Assembly: GCA_001724355.1 (NCBI GenBank)
Contig: MEEF01000018.1
Span: 1 to 45,695, forward strand
Reading direction: 5' to 3'
Length of the DNA: 45,695 nucleotides
Source: Mesorhizobium sp. SCN 65-20
Lineage (GTDB): Bacteria; Pseudomonadota; Alphaproteobacteria; Rhizobiales; Rhizobiaceae
Shown here: positions 1 through 8,347 of the stretch, piece by piece
Numbering within the stretch: position 1 is the stretch's first letter
Layout of the letters: the number at the start of each line of letters is the position of its first letter
Translations under genes and position numbers: made by a program
Notes under the pieces: generated by a model
Seen by the model: only the letters and a program-made list of their open reading frames with translations
What the model was told of the DNA's origin: nothing
The model's database searches: none

Positions 1-10
1 GTCCGGTCAG

Positions 11-538
11 TCAGCCCGTCGGCTCGTCCGGCTTCTGGCCGGAATGCAGCTCGAGGAATTTCGGCGGAACGCGGAGCATGGGGCCCGAGGCCGCAAGCGT
101 GAACTTCGGGGACGTATCGACGTCTTCCAGGGTCACGCCAAGCTTGCCGCCACGCGGGATTGCGGCGTTGGCAACCAGGATGAGGTTGAGGAGAAGCTTG
201 ACCTTGTTCTTGGGCAGCAGTGCGCGGCTACCCGTCCAGGTCAACTCCGGCTTCTCGTTCTTGAGGAAGGCCATGGCCACCGACTCGGCATCGCCGGTGT
301 CGATCAGCATGCCGGCCGAACCGGCCGCGCCGAAGGCGATACGGGCGAACTGCAGCCGGGCGGATGCGTTGCGCGCGCTGGCGCGGATGAGGCGCATGGC
401 GTCTTCATCGGCGCCGCCTTCGTCCAGCAACTCCAGGCCGTTGTTGATGGCGCCGACCGGGGAGATGATGTCGTGACAGACCCGGCTGCACAGCAGTGCT
501 GCGAGATCAGGGGCAGAAAGCATCATCAGTTCGGCCAT
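11..538 (-). CDS. chpT: Histidine phosphotransferase ChpT, C-terminus interrupted
   Basis: Resembles ChpT, the dimeric phosphotransferase that passes phosphate from the hybrid kinase CckA to CtrA and CpdR in the alphaproteobacterial cell-cycle relay. The acceptor histidine lies in the segment SRVCHDIISPVGAINNGLEL near the N-terminus. A degenerate histidine-kinase-like ATPase fold follows, with KNKVKLLLN and LRVPPKFLELHSG. The start at 538 is preferred over 547 because a GAGGG lies nine bases before it but abuts the upstream ATG. The frame stops after about 175 residues, roughly 40 fewer than I expect for the family. A one-base shift just before the stop keeps the frame open to the window edge and gives DGLTDR, which fits a ChpT continuation. 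Divergent from eipA. Identity is confident; the end is not. Confidence 0.85.
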   Translation of the reverse strand: MAELMMLSAPDLAALLCSRVCHDIISPVGAINNGLELLDEGGADEDAMRLIRASARNASARLQFARIAFGAAGSAGMLIDTGDAESVAMAFLKNEKPELTWTGSRALLPKNKVKLLLNLILVANAAIPRGGKLGVTLEDVDTSPKFTLAASGPMLRVPPKFLELHSGQKPDEPTG

Positions 539-547
539 GAACGACAT

Positions 548-870
548 CCCTCGGCAAAGGCTTCAAGCACAATGAGGGCCAAGAACCCTTCATGCGAATC
601 AGGGCTGGCCCACGGAACCCTTGGTTACACAGCGCCGTCGCGCGCGGCAAGAAACAGCAGTGTTACATGCGCGAAATCGACGCGTTTCCGTGGATTTCGG
701 GGCGGTTTGAAGCATTTGGCGCCTTCGATCCGCCATCTTCTTCGGCCAATTTAATGGTTGAAAAAGGATTACGGCCTAGTGTGCCGTAGTTGGACTTGCC
801 AGCCGCCAACAAGAGTGGCAGCGGTCCGGGGCGTCGGAGAAAGTGTGCTCCCTGACGGAGATTTGGAAGC
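548..870. other. Divergent intergenic region between chpT and eipA
   Basis: No convincing gene. The region must hold the promoters of both flanking genes. Its most AT-rich part is near 745-775, about 100 bases before eipA; nothing else stands out. Confidence 0.5.
748..764 (-). promoter_or_regulatory. Candidate CtrA half-site upstream of eipA
   Basis: On the minus strand this reads TTCAACCATTAAA, one mismatch from the TTAACCAT-type half-site bound by CtrA. A full TTAA-N7-TTAA box is not present. In Brucella abortus eipA is directly activated by CtrA, so a CtrA site is expected here; this assignment is inference. Confidence 0.3.
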
Positions 871-1452
871 ATGATTTCCCGATTCTACAGCTGGACGGCC
901 GTTCAGCTTTTTGCCGCGATGTTCGTCCTTGCCGGCGCGTTGGCATTTTCGACCTCTGCGACGCGGGCGCAGGAATATACGGCCCAGGAGATCCTCGATT
1001 CCGGTCACCGCTTTTTCGGAGCGACGTCTGGCGGGCTCGCCAGCGTCATCGAGAAGGTCTTCTCGTCCTACGGGCTGCCGAACGGCTATGTGCTCGGCGA
1101 GGAGGGGTCCGGTGCGTTCATCGGTGGCCTGACCTACGGCGAGGGCTCGCTCTATACCAAGAACGCCGGAGACCATAAGGTGTTCTGGCAGGGGCCGTCT
1201 CTGGGCTGGGATTTCGGCGGCCAGGGCTCGCGCACCATGATCCTGGTTTACAACCTCGACGACGTGAACAACCTCTACGACCGCTATGCCGGCGTCGCCG
1301 GTTCCGCCTATGTGGTTGCGGGCGTCGGATTCAACGTGCTCAAGCGCGGAAACATCCTTTTGGTGCCCGTGCGTACGGGCGTCGGAGCGAGGCTCGGCGT
1401 CAATCTGGGCTACCTGAAGTTGACCCAGCAGCCGACCTGGAATCCTTTCTGA
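871..1452 (+). CDS. eipA: Periplasmic envelope integrity protein EipA (DUF1134)
   Basis: A 193-residue DUF1134 protein. Residues 1-33 form a Sec signal peptide ending TRA before QEY. The mature part is glycine-rich with the family segments around SGHRFFGATSGGLA, VFWQGPSLGWDFGG and GVGARLGVNLGYLKL. The Brucella abortus family member EipA is a soluble periplasmic eight-stranded beta-barrel needed for envelope stress resistance and virulence. It is directly activated by CtrA, and its loss is synthetically lethal with O-polysaccharide defects. Here it stands divergent from chpT, whose product feeds phosphate to CtrA, so regulator pathway and target are neighbours. The start follows GGAAGC. Length is normal for the family. 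Confidence 0.9.
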   Translation: MISRFYSWTAVQLFAAMFVLAGALAFSTSATRAQEYTAQEILDSGHRFFGATSGGLASVIEKVFSSYGLPNGYVLGEEGSGAFIGGLTYGEGSLYTKNAGDHKVFWQGPSLGWDFGGQGSRTMILVYNLDDVNNLYDRYAGVAGSAYVVAGVGFNVLKRGNILLVPVRTGVGARLGVNLGYLKLTQQPTWNPF

Positions 1453-1557
1453 TTGTGTGAAGAACGGGACGCCGCGTGCCGTAGGATTTGCAGCGGCGCT
1501 GGATTCCTGCCATTGGGAAGTGGCAAACTCGCACCTGTCCGCAATGGGTAAAGTGCC

Positions 1558-2679
1558 TTGGTCCAGTCAATCCTGTTCTTCGTACTTGGCTTCCTGACCG
1601 CCGGGTTTTTCGTCTTGCTGATCGCACCCGCCGTCCTGCGGCGGTCCGTCACCATGACCCGCCAGCGGGTCGAGGCGAAGCTGCCGATGACGCTCGAGGA
1701 AATTCGGGCGGAAAAGGACGCGCTGCGGGCAGAGCATGCCATGGCCCTGCGCAAGGTCGAGGTTCAGCTCAAGTCGGCGCAGGAAAAGGTGCTGAACCAG
1801 GCGGTGGAGATCAGCCGCAATCGCGAGGCCCTGAAGGGCCTCACTGTGGTCCAGCAGCCGACGGCTGCAGTCGTAGCACCACCCTCACCGGGGCCGGGCC
1901 AGCTCGGCAAGGAAATCACCAAGCGCGACGAGCAGATCAAGCGGCTTTCGGGCCAACTCGTCGAGGCGGAGAGGGTGCTCGAAGAGCGCGCGAGAGAGAT
2001 CCGCAGCCTAGGCGAGATGCTCGAAGAGGCCAGCCTCGCATCCAGCAACCGGCAGATCGAGCTTGTGAGCCGCGAGAGCGAAATGGGGAAGCTGTCGGAC
2101 GACATGCGTACCCAGCGAAAGGACGTCGAGAAGCGGATGCGCGATCTGGAAACCGACAACAAGGCGGTTCGCGCGGCGCTGAAGGCCGAGACGAAGAGGG
2201 CAGTGGAACTGGACAAGAAGCTGGAACGCATGGTCGCTGCGCTGAGCGATAGTGACGAGAAGCTGGAAGCGCGCGACGAGGAACTGGCCAGGCTGCGCGA
2301 ACAGTTGTCGAAGCTCCCGGACGCCGCTGCGACATCTGCCAACGGAGGCGCCCACGACGACGGCGCGTCCGCCGAACGGCAACGGCTCGAAACACGGCTG
2401 ACCAAGCTGACGCGGGAGAACAAGCGGCTGAAGGGCGAACTCGCGGCTTCGGGCGGCGCGGAAACACCGGCTGCGACGCAGGACGCGCTGCTGCGCGAGC
2501 AGATGCACGAACTCGCGGCCGAGGTCGTCGCCCTGACCGCCCGGCTCGAGGGACCGGATTCGCCGATCGCGAGGGTGCTGTCCGCCGAGGTCAATGGCCA
2601 CGCGCCGGCAGCGGAGCCGGGGGTCATCAGTCTTGCCGATCGCGTCAGGGCTCTGCAGAAGACCTTGCCGGCCGAATAG
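1558..2679 (+). CDS. Membrane-anchored coiled-coil protein, function unknown
   Basis: A 373-residue protein with one N-terminal membrane segment (about residues 4-25), then a long charged region rich in Glu, Lys, Arg and Ala in heptad-like order from about 40 to 330, interrupted by a short Pro/Ala stretch near 100. The C-terminus ends in a short predicted helix, LADRVRALQKTLP. The start is TTG; it is chosen because the next in-frame ATG (MTRQRV) would remove the membrane segment. No strong ribosome site is visible. It lies about 100 bases after eipA on the same strand and could share its transcript. The end is 3 bases from the convergent SpoU gene. Probably an envelope or division scaffold, but I recognise no named family. 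Confidence 0.7.
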   Translation: MVQSILFFVLGFLTAGFFVLLIAPAVLRRSVTMTRQRVEAKLPMTLEEIRAEKDALRAEHAMALRKVEVQLKSAQEKVLNQAVEISRNREALKGLTVVQQPTAAVVAPPSPGPGQLGKEITKRDEQIKRLSGQLVEAERVLEERAREIRSLGEMLEEASLASSNRQIELVSRESEMGKLSDDMRTQRKDVEKRMRDLETDNKAVRAALKAETKRAVELDKKLERMVAALSDSDEKLEARDEELARLREQLSKLPDAAATSANGGAHDDGASAERQRLETRLTKLTRENKRLKGELAASGGAETPAATQDALLREQMHELAAEVVALTARLEGPDSPIARVLSAEVNGHAPAAEPGVISLADRVRALQKTLPAE

Positions 2680-2682
2680 GCC

Positions 2683-3486
2683 TCAGTCGGATGCGTCACT
2701 GAAGTGGTGCAATGCGATCGCTGAGGCTGCGGCAACGTTGAGGCTGTCGAAGCCGGGTGCCATTCGGATCCGCGCGGTCGTCATGCGCGCCATCAGGGCC
2801 TCCGGCAGGCCTTCCCCTTCGGTCCCCAGGTAGAGCGCCAGGCGTTCGGGCCGGACCACGTCGCGTATGTCCGACTTCCCGGCAGGCGATAGCGCCAGTT
2901 GCTCGAAACCGTGCCGGGCCAGCGCCTCGACCAATTCGCCGGCGCTGCCACCGGTCGCGAAGGGCACCTTGAGCGCTGCGCCCACCGATACGCGGATTGC
3001 CTTGCGGTAGAGTGGATCGCAGCAGCTCTGGTCGAGCACCACAGCGTCTGCGCCGAATGCAGCCGCATTACGGAAGATCGAGCCGACATTGTCGTGGTTG
3101 GAAATGCCAACGCAGACGGCGACAAGGGCGCGCCCGGGCAGGGCCCCCAGAATTTCATCCACGCCCGGCGTCGCGCCCTTGCGGCCGATGGCGAGGATGC
3201 CACGGTGCATGTGGAAGCCGGCGATCGCATCCATGACTGCGCCTGAGACGACATAGACGGGCAAGTCGGCGGGGGCGAGGGCCAGGGTTGATTCCATGCC
3301 CGCCAGCCGGTTTTCCAGCACCAGTACCGACTCCACCTCGAAACGGCGGGCGGCGAACAGGACGTTGAGCACGACCTTGCCCTCGGCCACGAAACGGCCT
3401 TCACGCCCGACGAGGTCGCGCTCGCGCACGTTGAGGTAGGGGGCGACGCGGGGATCGGAAGGATCGTCGATGCGAATGATGTTCAT
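2683..3486 (-). CDS. SpoU/TrmH-family RNA 2'-O-methyltransferase
   Basis: A 267-residue SPOUT methyltransferase that would transfer a methyl group from S-adenosylmethionine to a ribose 2'-OH of tRNA or rRNA. An N-terminal substrate-binding part (residues 1-100, starting with the VREREL-like segment and RFVAEGKVVL) precedes the SpoU domain. All three family motifs are present: NVGSIFRNAAAFG near 133-145, LGTEGEGLP near 220-228 and SLNVAAASAIALH near 248-260, which together form the trefoil-knot cofactor site. The N-terminal arm resembles that of ribosomal-type family members rather than TrmL. The exact RNA target cannot be read from sequence. It is convergent with the coiled-coil gene. Confidence 0.88.
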   Translation of the reverse strand: MNIIRIDDPSDPRVAPYLNVRERDLVGREGRFVAEGKVVLNVLFAARRFEVESVLVLENRLAGMESTLALAPADLPVYVVSGAVMDAIAGFHMHRGILAIGRKGATPGVDEILGALPGRALVAVCVGISNHDNVGSIFRNAAAFGADAVVLDQSCCDPLYRKAIRVSVGAALKVPFATGGSAGELVEALARHGFEQLALSPAGKSDIRDVVRPERLALYLGTEGEGLPEALMARMTTARIRMAPGFDSLNVAAASAIALHHFSDASD

Positions 3487-3543
3487 TCGTCGTCCATAGC
3501 GGAGGGCAGGCCGCCATGGAAACCCGGTCAGTGGCGACCGGGG

Positions 3544-3861
3544 TCAGGCGTCCTCGAAAATTCCTTCCAGCGTGCCGAGCAGCTTGCGCACGGCGTCGGA
3601 CTTGCAGGTGTAGTAGATCATCTGCCGGTCGCGACGCGTCTCGACCAGATCTTCGTTGCGCAGGCGCGCCAGGTGCTGCGAAAGCGCCGACTGGCTCAGC
3701 GACACCTTTTCAGCGATAGCCCCCACCGACATTTCGGCGTCGAGGAGGTGGCTCATGATCAAAAGCCGCTTTTCGTTGCCCATCAGCGTAAGCAAAGAGG
3801 CAGCGGCTTCCGCATTGGCCGTCAGTTTCTTCGGTTTCATGGGTTCCCCGTGTATCCGCAA
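3544..3861 (-). CDS. ArsR-family regulator, NolR-like
   Basis: A 105-residue winged-helix protein. The recognition region SLSQSALSQHLARLRNEDLV (about 54-73) and the wing TRRDRQMIYY match ArsR-family repressors. The pattern MGNEKRLLIMSHLL followed by VGAIAEKVSLSQSALSQHL is very close to NolR of Sinorhizobium and Rhizobium, a dimeric regulator of nodulation, conjugation and other genes. No cysteine cluster typical of metal-sensing ArsR proteins is seen, which fits a NolR-type rather than a metal sensor. A second in-frame ATG at 3840 (MKPKK) has a better GGGGAA ribosome site and may be the true start. It lies downstream of the HugZ-like gene on the same strand, with a 146-base gap. Confidence 0.8.
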   Translation of the reverse strand: MRIHGEPMKPKKLTANAEAAASLLTLMGNEKRLLIMSHLLDAEMSVGAIAEKVSLSQSALSQHLARLRNEDLVETRRDRQMIYYTCKSDAVRKLLGTLEGIFEDA

Positions 3862-3983
3862 TGCTTTCCGGCGTCATGGGGGCAACAACACCGAATTATC
3901 ACGCCAGGTCCTGCAATGGAATCATCGAATGACCAAGCAGTGCAAGCAAAAATCAGCTTTCATTCAAAAGATCAAGACTATGC

Positions 3984-4004
3984 AGTGCATTCCTGTGGCT
4001 GGAA
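3984..4004. promoter_or_regulatory. 7-7-7 inverted repeat between hugZ-like and arsR genes
   Basis: GCATTCC and GGAATGC flank a seven-base spacer. There is no T-run on either side, so it is not an obvious intrinsic terminator. It could be an operator for the downstream ArsR-family gene or a transcript-end hairpin. Confidence 0.3.
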
Positions 4005-4007
4005 TGC

Positions 4008-4790
4008 TTACCCCTGTTGCACGATTGCCGCGCGTCCCTGTTTGGCCATCTCGACCAGGACCCGGCGCAGATCGGCAGCTTCGCCCAGTTGTTGCGGAAA
4101 CAGGACGCGCCCGGTCTCGTCTCCGAGGGCGAGATCCATGCCCTCGGGGTCGAAGCCGCTGAGCGTCCAGCCTTTGCCTGCCAGCTTGCCGAAGTGGCCG
4201 GCGTAGATATCGATTGCCTCGCGATGATCCGAGTTCATGTGGTCGAGCGCCGATTGCTCGGCTTGCGCGACCTCTTCCACCGCCGCTCCGCTCAACAGCA
4301 GGTCGTCCCTGCCGAGCAGATAGGCCTTGCCGAAGCCGGCATTGAGATTGGCCCGTTCGAGTTCGAGGCGGAAAATCGCGAAGTCGCCCAGCCCGGCGTA
4401 AAGCTTGGCCTTGGGGTTGCGGTTCAGGTAGCGCCGCTCGGCGCGCGCCTGTTCCGGGCTGCCCCGTTCGAGCCGGACGGCGTTGCAGAACAGCGTGATG
4501 CGAGCGTAGGCGAGGGGATCGCCCTTGCCGATCTCGCCGACCAGCAGCGAGCAACGCGGATCGGCGACGATGCCACGCGTATGGGCCGAAAGGCCGGAGA
4601 TCAGGATCAGGGGCGTACCGTCGACATCGGTTGCCGTGCCCACGCGGCTGGCAAGCGGCGAACCGGTCTCGGGCTCGATCACGGCAAGTGCGCCATGCCG
4701 CGCCGTCCGCATCAGGGAGCGGGCCAATGCGATCGACCCTGCGTCCGTTTCGCGAATGACATCCTTCTTGCGTTCTTCCAAGTCTTTCAC
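4008..4790 (-). CDS. HugZ-like flavin-reductase-fold protein with DUF2470 domain
   Basis: A 260-residue protein with an N-terminal pyridoxamine-5'-phosphate-oxidase-like split barrel (about 15-160) and a C-terminal DUF2470 domain (about 175-255) marked by HMNSDHREAIDIYAGHF. This two-domain layout is that of HugZ/HutZ proteins, which bind and degrade heme, and of related proteins of unknown role. The barrel segment LISGLSAHTRGIVADPRCSLLVG is typical. In rhizobia HugZ-type genes are often iron controlled. Whether this copy degrades heme cannot be read from sequence, and no heme-uptake gene is adjacent. Preceded by 138 bases that also hold the terminator of the upstream SDR gene. Confidence 0.8.
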   Translation of the reverse strand: MKDLEERKKDVIRETDAGSIALARSLMRTARHGALAVIEPETGSPLASRVGTATDVDGTPLILISGLSAHTRGIVADPRCSLLVGEIGKGDPLAYARITLFCNAVRLERGSPEQARAERRYLNRNPKAKLYAGLGDFAIFRLELERANLNAGFGKAYLLGRDDLLLSGAAVEEVAQAEQSALDHMNSDHREAIDIYAGHFGKLAGKGWTLSGFDPEGMDLALGDETGRVLFPQQLGEAADLRRVLVEMAKQGRAAIVQQG

Positions 4791-4864
4791 CGTATAAACA
4801 TGACAGAAGTTATCTACTTATCGTCGGCAAGTCTCGACTTGGCAAGGGCTGTGTCAGCAGAATG

Positions 4865-4896
4865 AAAACAGCCCCGGCGCATGGCGACCGGGGCTG
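4865..4896 (-). terminator. Rho-independent terminator of the SDR gene
   Basis: A nine-base-pair perfect stem (CAGCCCCGG with CCGGGGCTG) followed on the minus strand by TTTTC. It lies 33 bases after the stop of the SDR gene. Confidence 0.8.
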
Positions 4897-4928
4897 CGTC
4901 TGCCCAGTATTCGAACCTGAATTGGACG

Positions 4929-5690
4929 TTATTTCGGCGCCATGCGGATGGCGCCGTCCAGACGGATGGTTTCGCCGTTGAGCATCTGGTTTTCGACGAT
5001 ATGCAGCGCGAGTGCTGCGTATTCGGAAGGCTCGCCGAGGCGCGGCGGGAAGGGGACGGCCGCGCCGAGCGAATCCTGCACTTCCTGCGGCATGGCGGCC
5101 ATCATCGGCGTCTTGAAGATGCCGGGCGCGATGGTCACGACGCGGATGCCCGAGCGGGCGAGGTCGCGCGCGATCGGCAAGGTCATGCCAACAACACCGC
5201 CCTTGGAGGCGGAGTAGGCGGCCTGGCCCATCTGGCCGTCATAGGCGGCGACGGAGGCCGTGTTGATGATGACGCCGCGCTCGCCGCCGTCGAGCGGGGC
5301 GGTCTTCGCCGCGCGGTCGGCAAACAGCCGGATCATGTTGAAGCTGCCCAGCAGGTTCACCTCGAGCACCTGGCGGAAGACGCTGAGCGGATGCGGGCCA
5401 TCCTTGCCGACCGTCTTCACGCCGACCGCGATGCCCGCGCAGTTGACCAGGATGCGCGGCGTGCCGAGCTTGGCTTCGATCTCGTCGAAGGCTGTGACCG
5501 CACTGTCCTCGCTGCTGACGTCGCAGCGCAGTGCAATGCCGCCGAGATCGGCGGCCACCTTCTCGGCTCGCTCCAGCCCGATGTCGAGTATCGCGACCTT
5601 GGCGCCTTTCGCGGCGAGGGCGCGGGCGGTTGCCTCGCCAAGTCCCGATCCGGCGCCGGTCACGACGGCGATTTGCCCGTTTGGATTCAT
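4929..5690 (-). CDS. SDR-family 3-hydroxyacyl-CoA dehydrogenase-like enzyme (HSD10 type)
   Basis: A 253-residue classical short-chain dehydrogenase. The NAD-binding motif TGAGSGLG is at about 11-18, the acidic residue after beta-2 (AILDIG) favours NAD over NADP, and LVNCAGIA replaces NNAG. The catalytic Ser ([10 protein letters not shown]) precedes YSASKGG, giving the Ser-Tyr-Lys triad. The overall pattern, including [40 protein letters not shown] and PGIFKTPMM, is that of type 10 17-beta-hydroxysteroid / 3-hydroxy-2-methylbutyryl-CoA dehydrogenases, which oxidise 3-hydroxyacyl-CoA in fatty-acid and isoleucine breakdown. No other catabolic gene adjoins it, so the physiological substrate is open. 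A GAGAGGA ribosome site precedes the start, and its own terminator follows. Confidence 0.88.
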   Translation of the reverse strand: MNPNGQIAVVTGAGSGLGEATARALAAKGAKVAILDIGLERAEKVAADLGGIALRCDVSSEDSAVTAFDEIEAKLGTPRILVNCAGIAVGVKTVGKDGPHPLSVFRQVLEVNLLGSFNMIRLFADRAAKTAPLDGGERGVIINTASVAAYDGQMGQAAYSASKGGVVGMTLPIARDLARSGIRVVTIAPGIFKTPMMAAMPQEVQDSLGAAVPFPPRLGEPSEYAALALHIVENQMLNGETIRLDGAIRMAPK

Positions 5691-5758
5691 GTCAGCCAGT
5701 CCTCTCTCTGCTTTGAGCGAATGCTAGGAAGGGCGGGCGCGATGGGCAAGCTCTGCCT

Positions 5759-6295
5759 TCAGGCAGGCTCTGCGGCACGTTGCGGCACCTTCGCCAAAGC
5801 TGCGTGGCCGACCTCGCCGGACAGCAACTCGACCGCCCCGGGAACGATCTCGTGGGCCAGCAGGCGGTTGAGATCGACCGGGCGGGGCATGGAGATCTGG
5901 CCGCGCGGGATGCGGGCAAAACCCAGCGGCCCATAATAGGGCTCGTCGCCGACCAGGAGGACGGCCGGCTCGCCCGCCCTGGACGCCGCGGCAAGCGCCA
6001 TCGCCACCAGCTTGCGGCCGATACCCATGTTCTTGAAGTCCGGCCGGACGGCGAGGGGGCCGAGCATCTGCGCACGGCCTTCGCCCGCGGCGATGGGGGT
6101 CATTCTGACCGAAGCGATGACCTGACCGCCATGCATGGCGACGAAGGAGAGGGAACGGTCGTGCGGGCCGCCTTCGCGAATCTTGTAGGCTGCGCGGGTG
6201 AAACGTCCCGGACCGAAGGCCTCGGCGTTGATTTCGTCGATTTCGAGATCGTGCGCCGGAGCTTCCGGCATGTAGGCGACGTCGGCGAGGGTCAT
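5759..6295 (-). CDS. GNAT-family N-acetyltransferase (YhbS-like)
   Basis: A 178-residue protein of the GNAT fold. Segment SVRMTPIAAGEGRAQMLGPLAVRPDFKNMGIGRKLVAMAL holds beta-4 and the acetyl-CoA pyrophosphate loop (RPDFKNMGIGRKL for the Q/RxxGxG/A motif). It is followed by LLVGDEPYYGPLGFAR, the usual C-terminal half of YhbS-type predicted acetyltransferases. The substrate is unknown. The first 25 residues before the fold are poorly conserved, so the start could be internal (for example at MPEAP). It is followed by the SDR gene after 68 bases on the same strand, with no terminator seen between them. Confidence 0.85.
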   Translation of the reverse strand: MTLADVAYMPEAPAHDLEIDEINAEAFGPGRFTRAAYKIREGGPHDRSLSFVAMHGGQVIASVRMTPIAAGEGRAQMLGPLAVRPDFKNMGIGRKLVAMALAAASRAGEPAVLLVGDEPYYGPLGFARIPRGQISMPRPVDLNRLLAHEIVPGAVELLSGEVGHAALAKVPQRAAEPA

Positions 6296-6568
6296 GTTCT
6301 TTGCAATCCGGTATCCGAGGATGAGGTGCCGCGGGCGCGCCGCAGCAGTCGCAAGTCAGCGCTTCAAGCGCGTGCGCTCATTCGTCGTCGGTCGAACCGG
6401 ATCTTTGCAAAAGCCTGTGACATCGAAATGCCCGCTAGCATCATTTTCGGCGTCCGTCCATCGTACATTTCACAGATGTGCGCCCGTTGTTGACGATCCG
6501 TTCAGGGGAGATGCCCTTCGGATCGCGGCCTCGCTGCCCTACATCGTGGGAAACGAAAGGATATCGCG

Positions 6569-7558
6569 ATGGGATTGCTGGTCGAAGGCAAATGGCAGGA
6601 CCGCTGGTACGACACCAAGTCGACGGGCGGGAAATTCGTGCGGGCGAATTCGCAGTGGCGCGACTGGATCACCGTTGATGGCAAGCCGGCGCAGGGCCGC
6701 ACGCGAGGCTTCAAGGCCGAGCCCGGCCGCTATCACCTCTACGTCTCGCTCGCCTGTCCATGGGCGCACCGGACCCTGATCTTCCGCGCGCTCAAGAAGC
6801 TCGAAGACATCATCTCGGTCTCGGTGGTGCACCACTACATGGGCGAAAACGGCTGGACGTTCCTGACCGAGGATGGGGCTACGGGCGACACCCTCTACGG
6901 TCTGAAGTATCTCCACCAGATCTACACGATGGCCGACCCGACCTATTCGGGACGCGTGACGGTCCCGGTGCTCTGGGACAAGAAGGAAAAGACGATCGTC
7001 TCCAACGAATCGTCCGAGATCATCCGGATGCTGAACTCGGCTTTCGACGAGTGGGGCGATGCCTCGCTCGATTTCTATCCCGAGGGACTGCGCGCCGAAA
7101 TCGACGCCACCAACGATTTCGTCTACCCGGCGATCAACAACGGCGTCTACCGGGCCGGCTTCGCCACCACCCAGGCTGCCTATGAGGAAGCCTTCAATGA
7201 GCTGTTCGCGGCTCTCGACACGCTCGAAGATCGACTGTCGCGGCAGCGCTATCTCGTCGGCAACAGGCTGACCGAAGCCGACTGGCGCCTGTTCACGACG
7301 CTGGTGCGCTTCGATCCTGTCTATGTCGGTCACTTCAAGACCAATCTGCGCCGGATCGCCGACTATCCGAATCTGTCGAACTACGTGCGAGAGCTGTATC
7401 AGGTGCCCGGAGTGGCGGGGACGGTGAACTTCCGGCACATCAAGGCGCATTATTACGGCAGCCACGCGACCATCAATCCGACGGGTGTCATACCGGTCGG
7501 GCCCGAAATGGACCTCGATGCTCCGCACAACAGGGGCAGGTTGCTGAAGGCTGCGTGA
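6569..7558 (+). CDS. yqjG: Glutathionyl-hydroquinone reductase (Xi-class GST)
   Basis: A 329-residue protein matching the YqjG/PcpF/ECM4 family. These enzymes reduce glutathionyl-hydroquinones, releasing glutathione and the hydroquinone, and protect against quinone stress. The catalytic cysteine is Cys63 in LYVSLACPWAHRTL, the family CPWA motif. An extended N-terminus (WYDTKSTGGKFVR) and the C-terminal helical domain with YLVGNRLTEADWRLFTTLVRFD and HFKTNLRRI are diagnostic and separate it from ordinary GSTs. AAAGGA before the ATG is a good ribosome site. It stands alone, divergent from the GNAT gene, with a 273-base gap in which I see no other gene. Confidence 0.92.
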   Translation: MGLLVEGKWQDRWYDTKSTGGKFVRANSQWRDWITVDGKPAQGRTRGFKAEPGRYHLYVSLACPWAHRTLIFRALKKLEDIISVSVVHHYMGENGWTFLTEDGATGDTLYGLKYLHQIYTMADPTYSGRVTVPVLWDKKEKTIVSNESSEIIRMLNSAFDEWGDASLDFYPEGLRAEIDATNDFVYPAINNGVYRAGFATTQAAYEEAFNELFAALDTLEDRLSRQRYLVGNRLTEADWRLFTTLVRFDPVYVGHFKTNLRRIADYPNLSNYVRELYQVPGVAGTVNFRHIKAHYYGSHATINPTGVIPVGPEMDLDAPHNRGRLLKAA

Positions 7559-7603
7559 GGATCGCAGCGAAGGACGAACTGTTTCGACTCGACGAAGGGA
7601 GCG

Positions 7604-7738
7604 CCCCCACTCCGTTGCGCTGCGCGCGCCACCTCTCCCCCTGCCCGGGGGAGCGGAAAGGCGCCAAGATCGCGACCGTCCTTCCTCTCCCCCGTCGAAC
7701 GGGGGAGAGGTGGTTTGCGCAGCAAACCGGAGTGGGGG
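7604..7738. repeat. Long palindromic intergenic repeat (RIME/REP-like)
   Basis: Two imperfect inverted arms of about 50 bases (7604-7653 and 7685-7738). The left arm opens with CCCCCACTCCG and the right arm closes with CGGAGTGGGGG. Inside each arm is a smaller palindrome (CCCCC... GGGGGAG). It lies between converging gene ends (yqjG and NUDIX). Rhizobial genomes carry many such intergenic mosaic or REP-type elements; the family name is inferred from shape, not from a match. Confidence 0.7.
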
Positions 7739-7793
7739 TCGACCTGTTCACAAAGTGCAGCGAGCCAAGAAGACGCCCTGAACCTCTGGCCGC

Positions 7794-8309
7794 TCACCAG
7801 TACGGCGACGCGTCCTTGCCCTCGAATACCTCCGCCAGCCGCCGGCGAGTGGCTGGCGTCGTGCCGTCGGGCAGGGCGTCGAGCGGAAAGAAGCCTGCCT
7901 CGGCGATCTCATGGTCCGGCTGCTTTGGCCGGTCCTGGCTGAACGCCCTGATCACATAGAGCGCGACGTGGTCTCGCCGGGTCGCCTGCTTGTTGAGATG
8001 CAGCGACTGCAACTGCGGCGGGCCGGCAAGAGTGATGTTGCCTTCCTCCTCGAGTTCGCGGGCGAGTGACTCGGCGAAGGTCTCGCCGACTTCGACGCCG
8101 CCGCCCGGCAACTGCCAGCCGGGCACGTAGGTGTGGCGGATCAGGAAGACCGAGTTGGTCGCGGTGTCGTGGACAAGGCCACGCACACCGAGCGTCATCG
8201 GTCGCCGCATCAGGAAATATAAGTGGAAGACGCGTCCGCGAAGCCGCGACCAGATGCTCTGGCGCAGCGGATCAGGCCTGGGGGCATCCAGCATCAGCGG
8301 CGCCGCCAC
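7794..8309 (-). CDS. NUDIX hydrolase
   Basis: A 171-residue protein with a complete NUDIX box around residues 70-92 (GGVEVGETFAESLARELEEE, then G and a hydrophobic residue). It fits Gx5Ex7REUxEExGU and binds the catalytic divalent metal for cleavage of a nucleoside-diphosphate-linked or similar substrate. An N-terminal arginine-rich helix (about 12-40) precedes the fold. The segment GLVHDTATNSVFLIRHTYVPGWQLPGGG is typical of a subgroup common in rhizobia whose substrate is not established. The start is GTG at 8309; an ATG at 8294 is an alternative, and neither has a strong ribosome site. It is divergent from the metallophosphoesterase, 38 bases apart. Confidence 0.85.
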   Translation of the reverse strand: MAAPLMLDAPRPDPLRQSIWSRLRGRVFHLYFLMRRPMTLGVRGLVHDTATNSVFLIRHTYVPGWQLPGGGVEVGETFAESLARELEEEGNITLAGPPQLQSLHLNKQATRRDHVALYVIRAFSQDRPKQPDHEIAEAGFFPLDALPDGTTPATRRRLAEVFEGKDASPYW

Positions 8310-8347
8310 GGGTGGAAAGCGGCCGCAGTGTAACCTACAAGGGGGGA

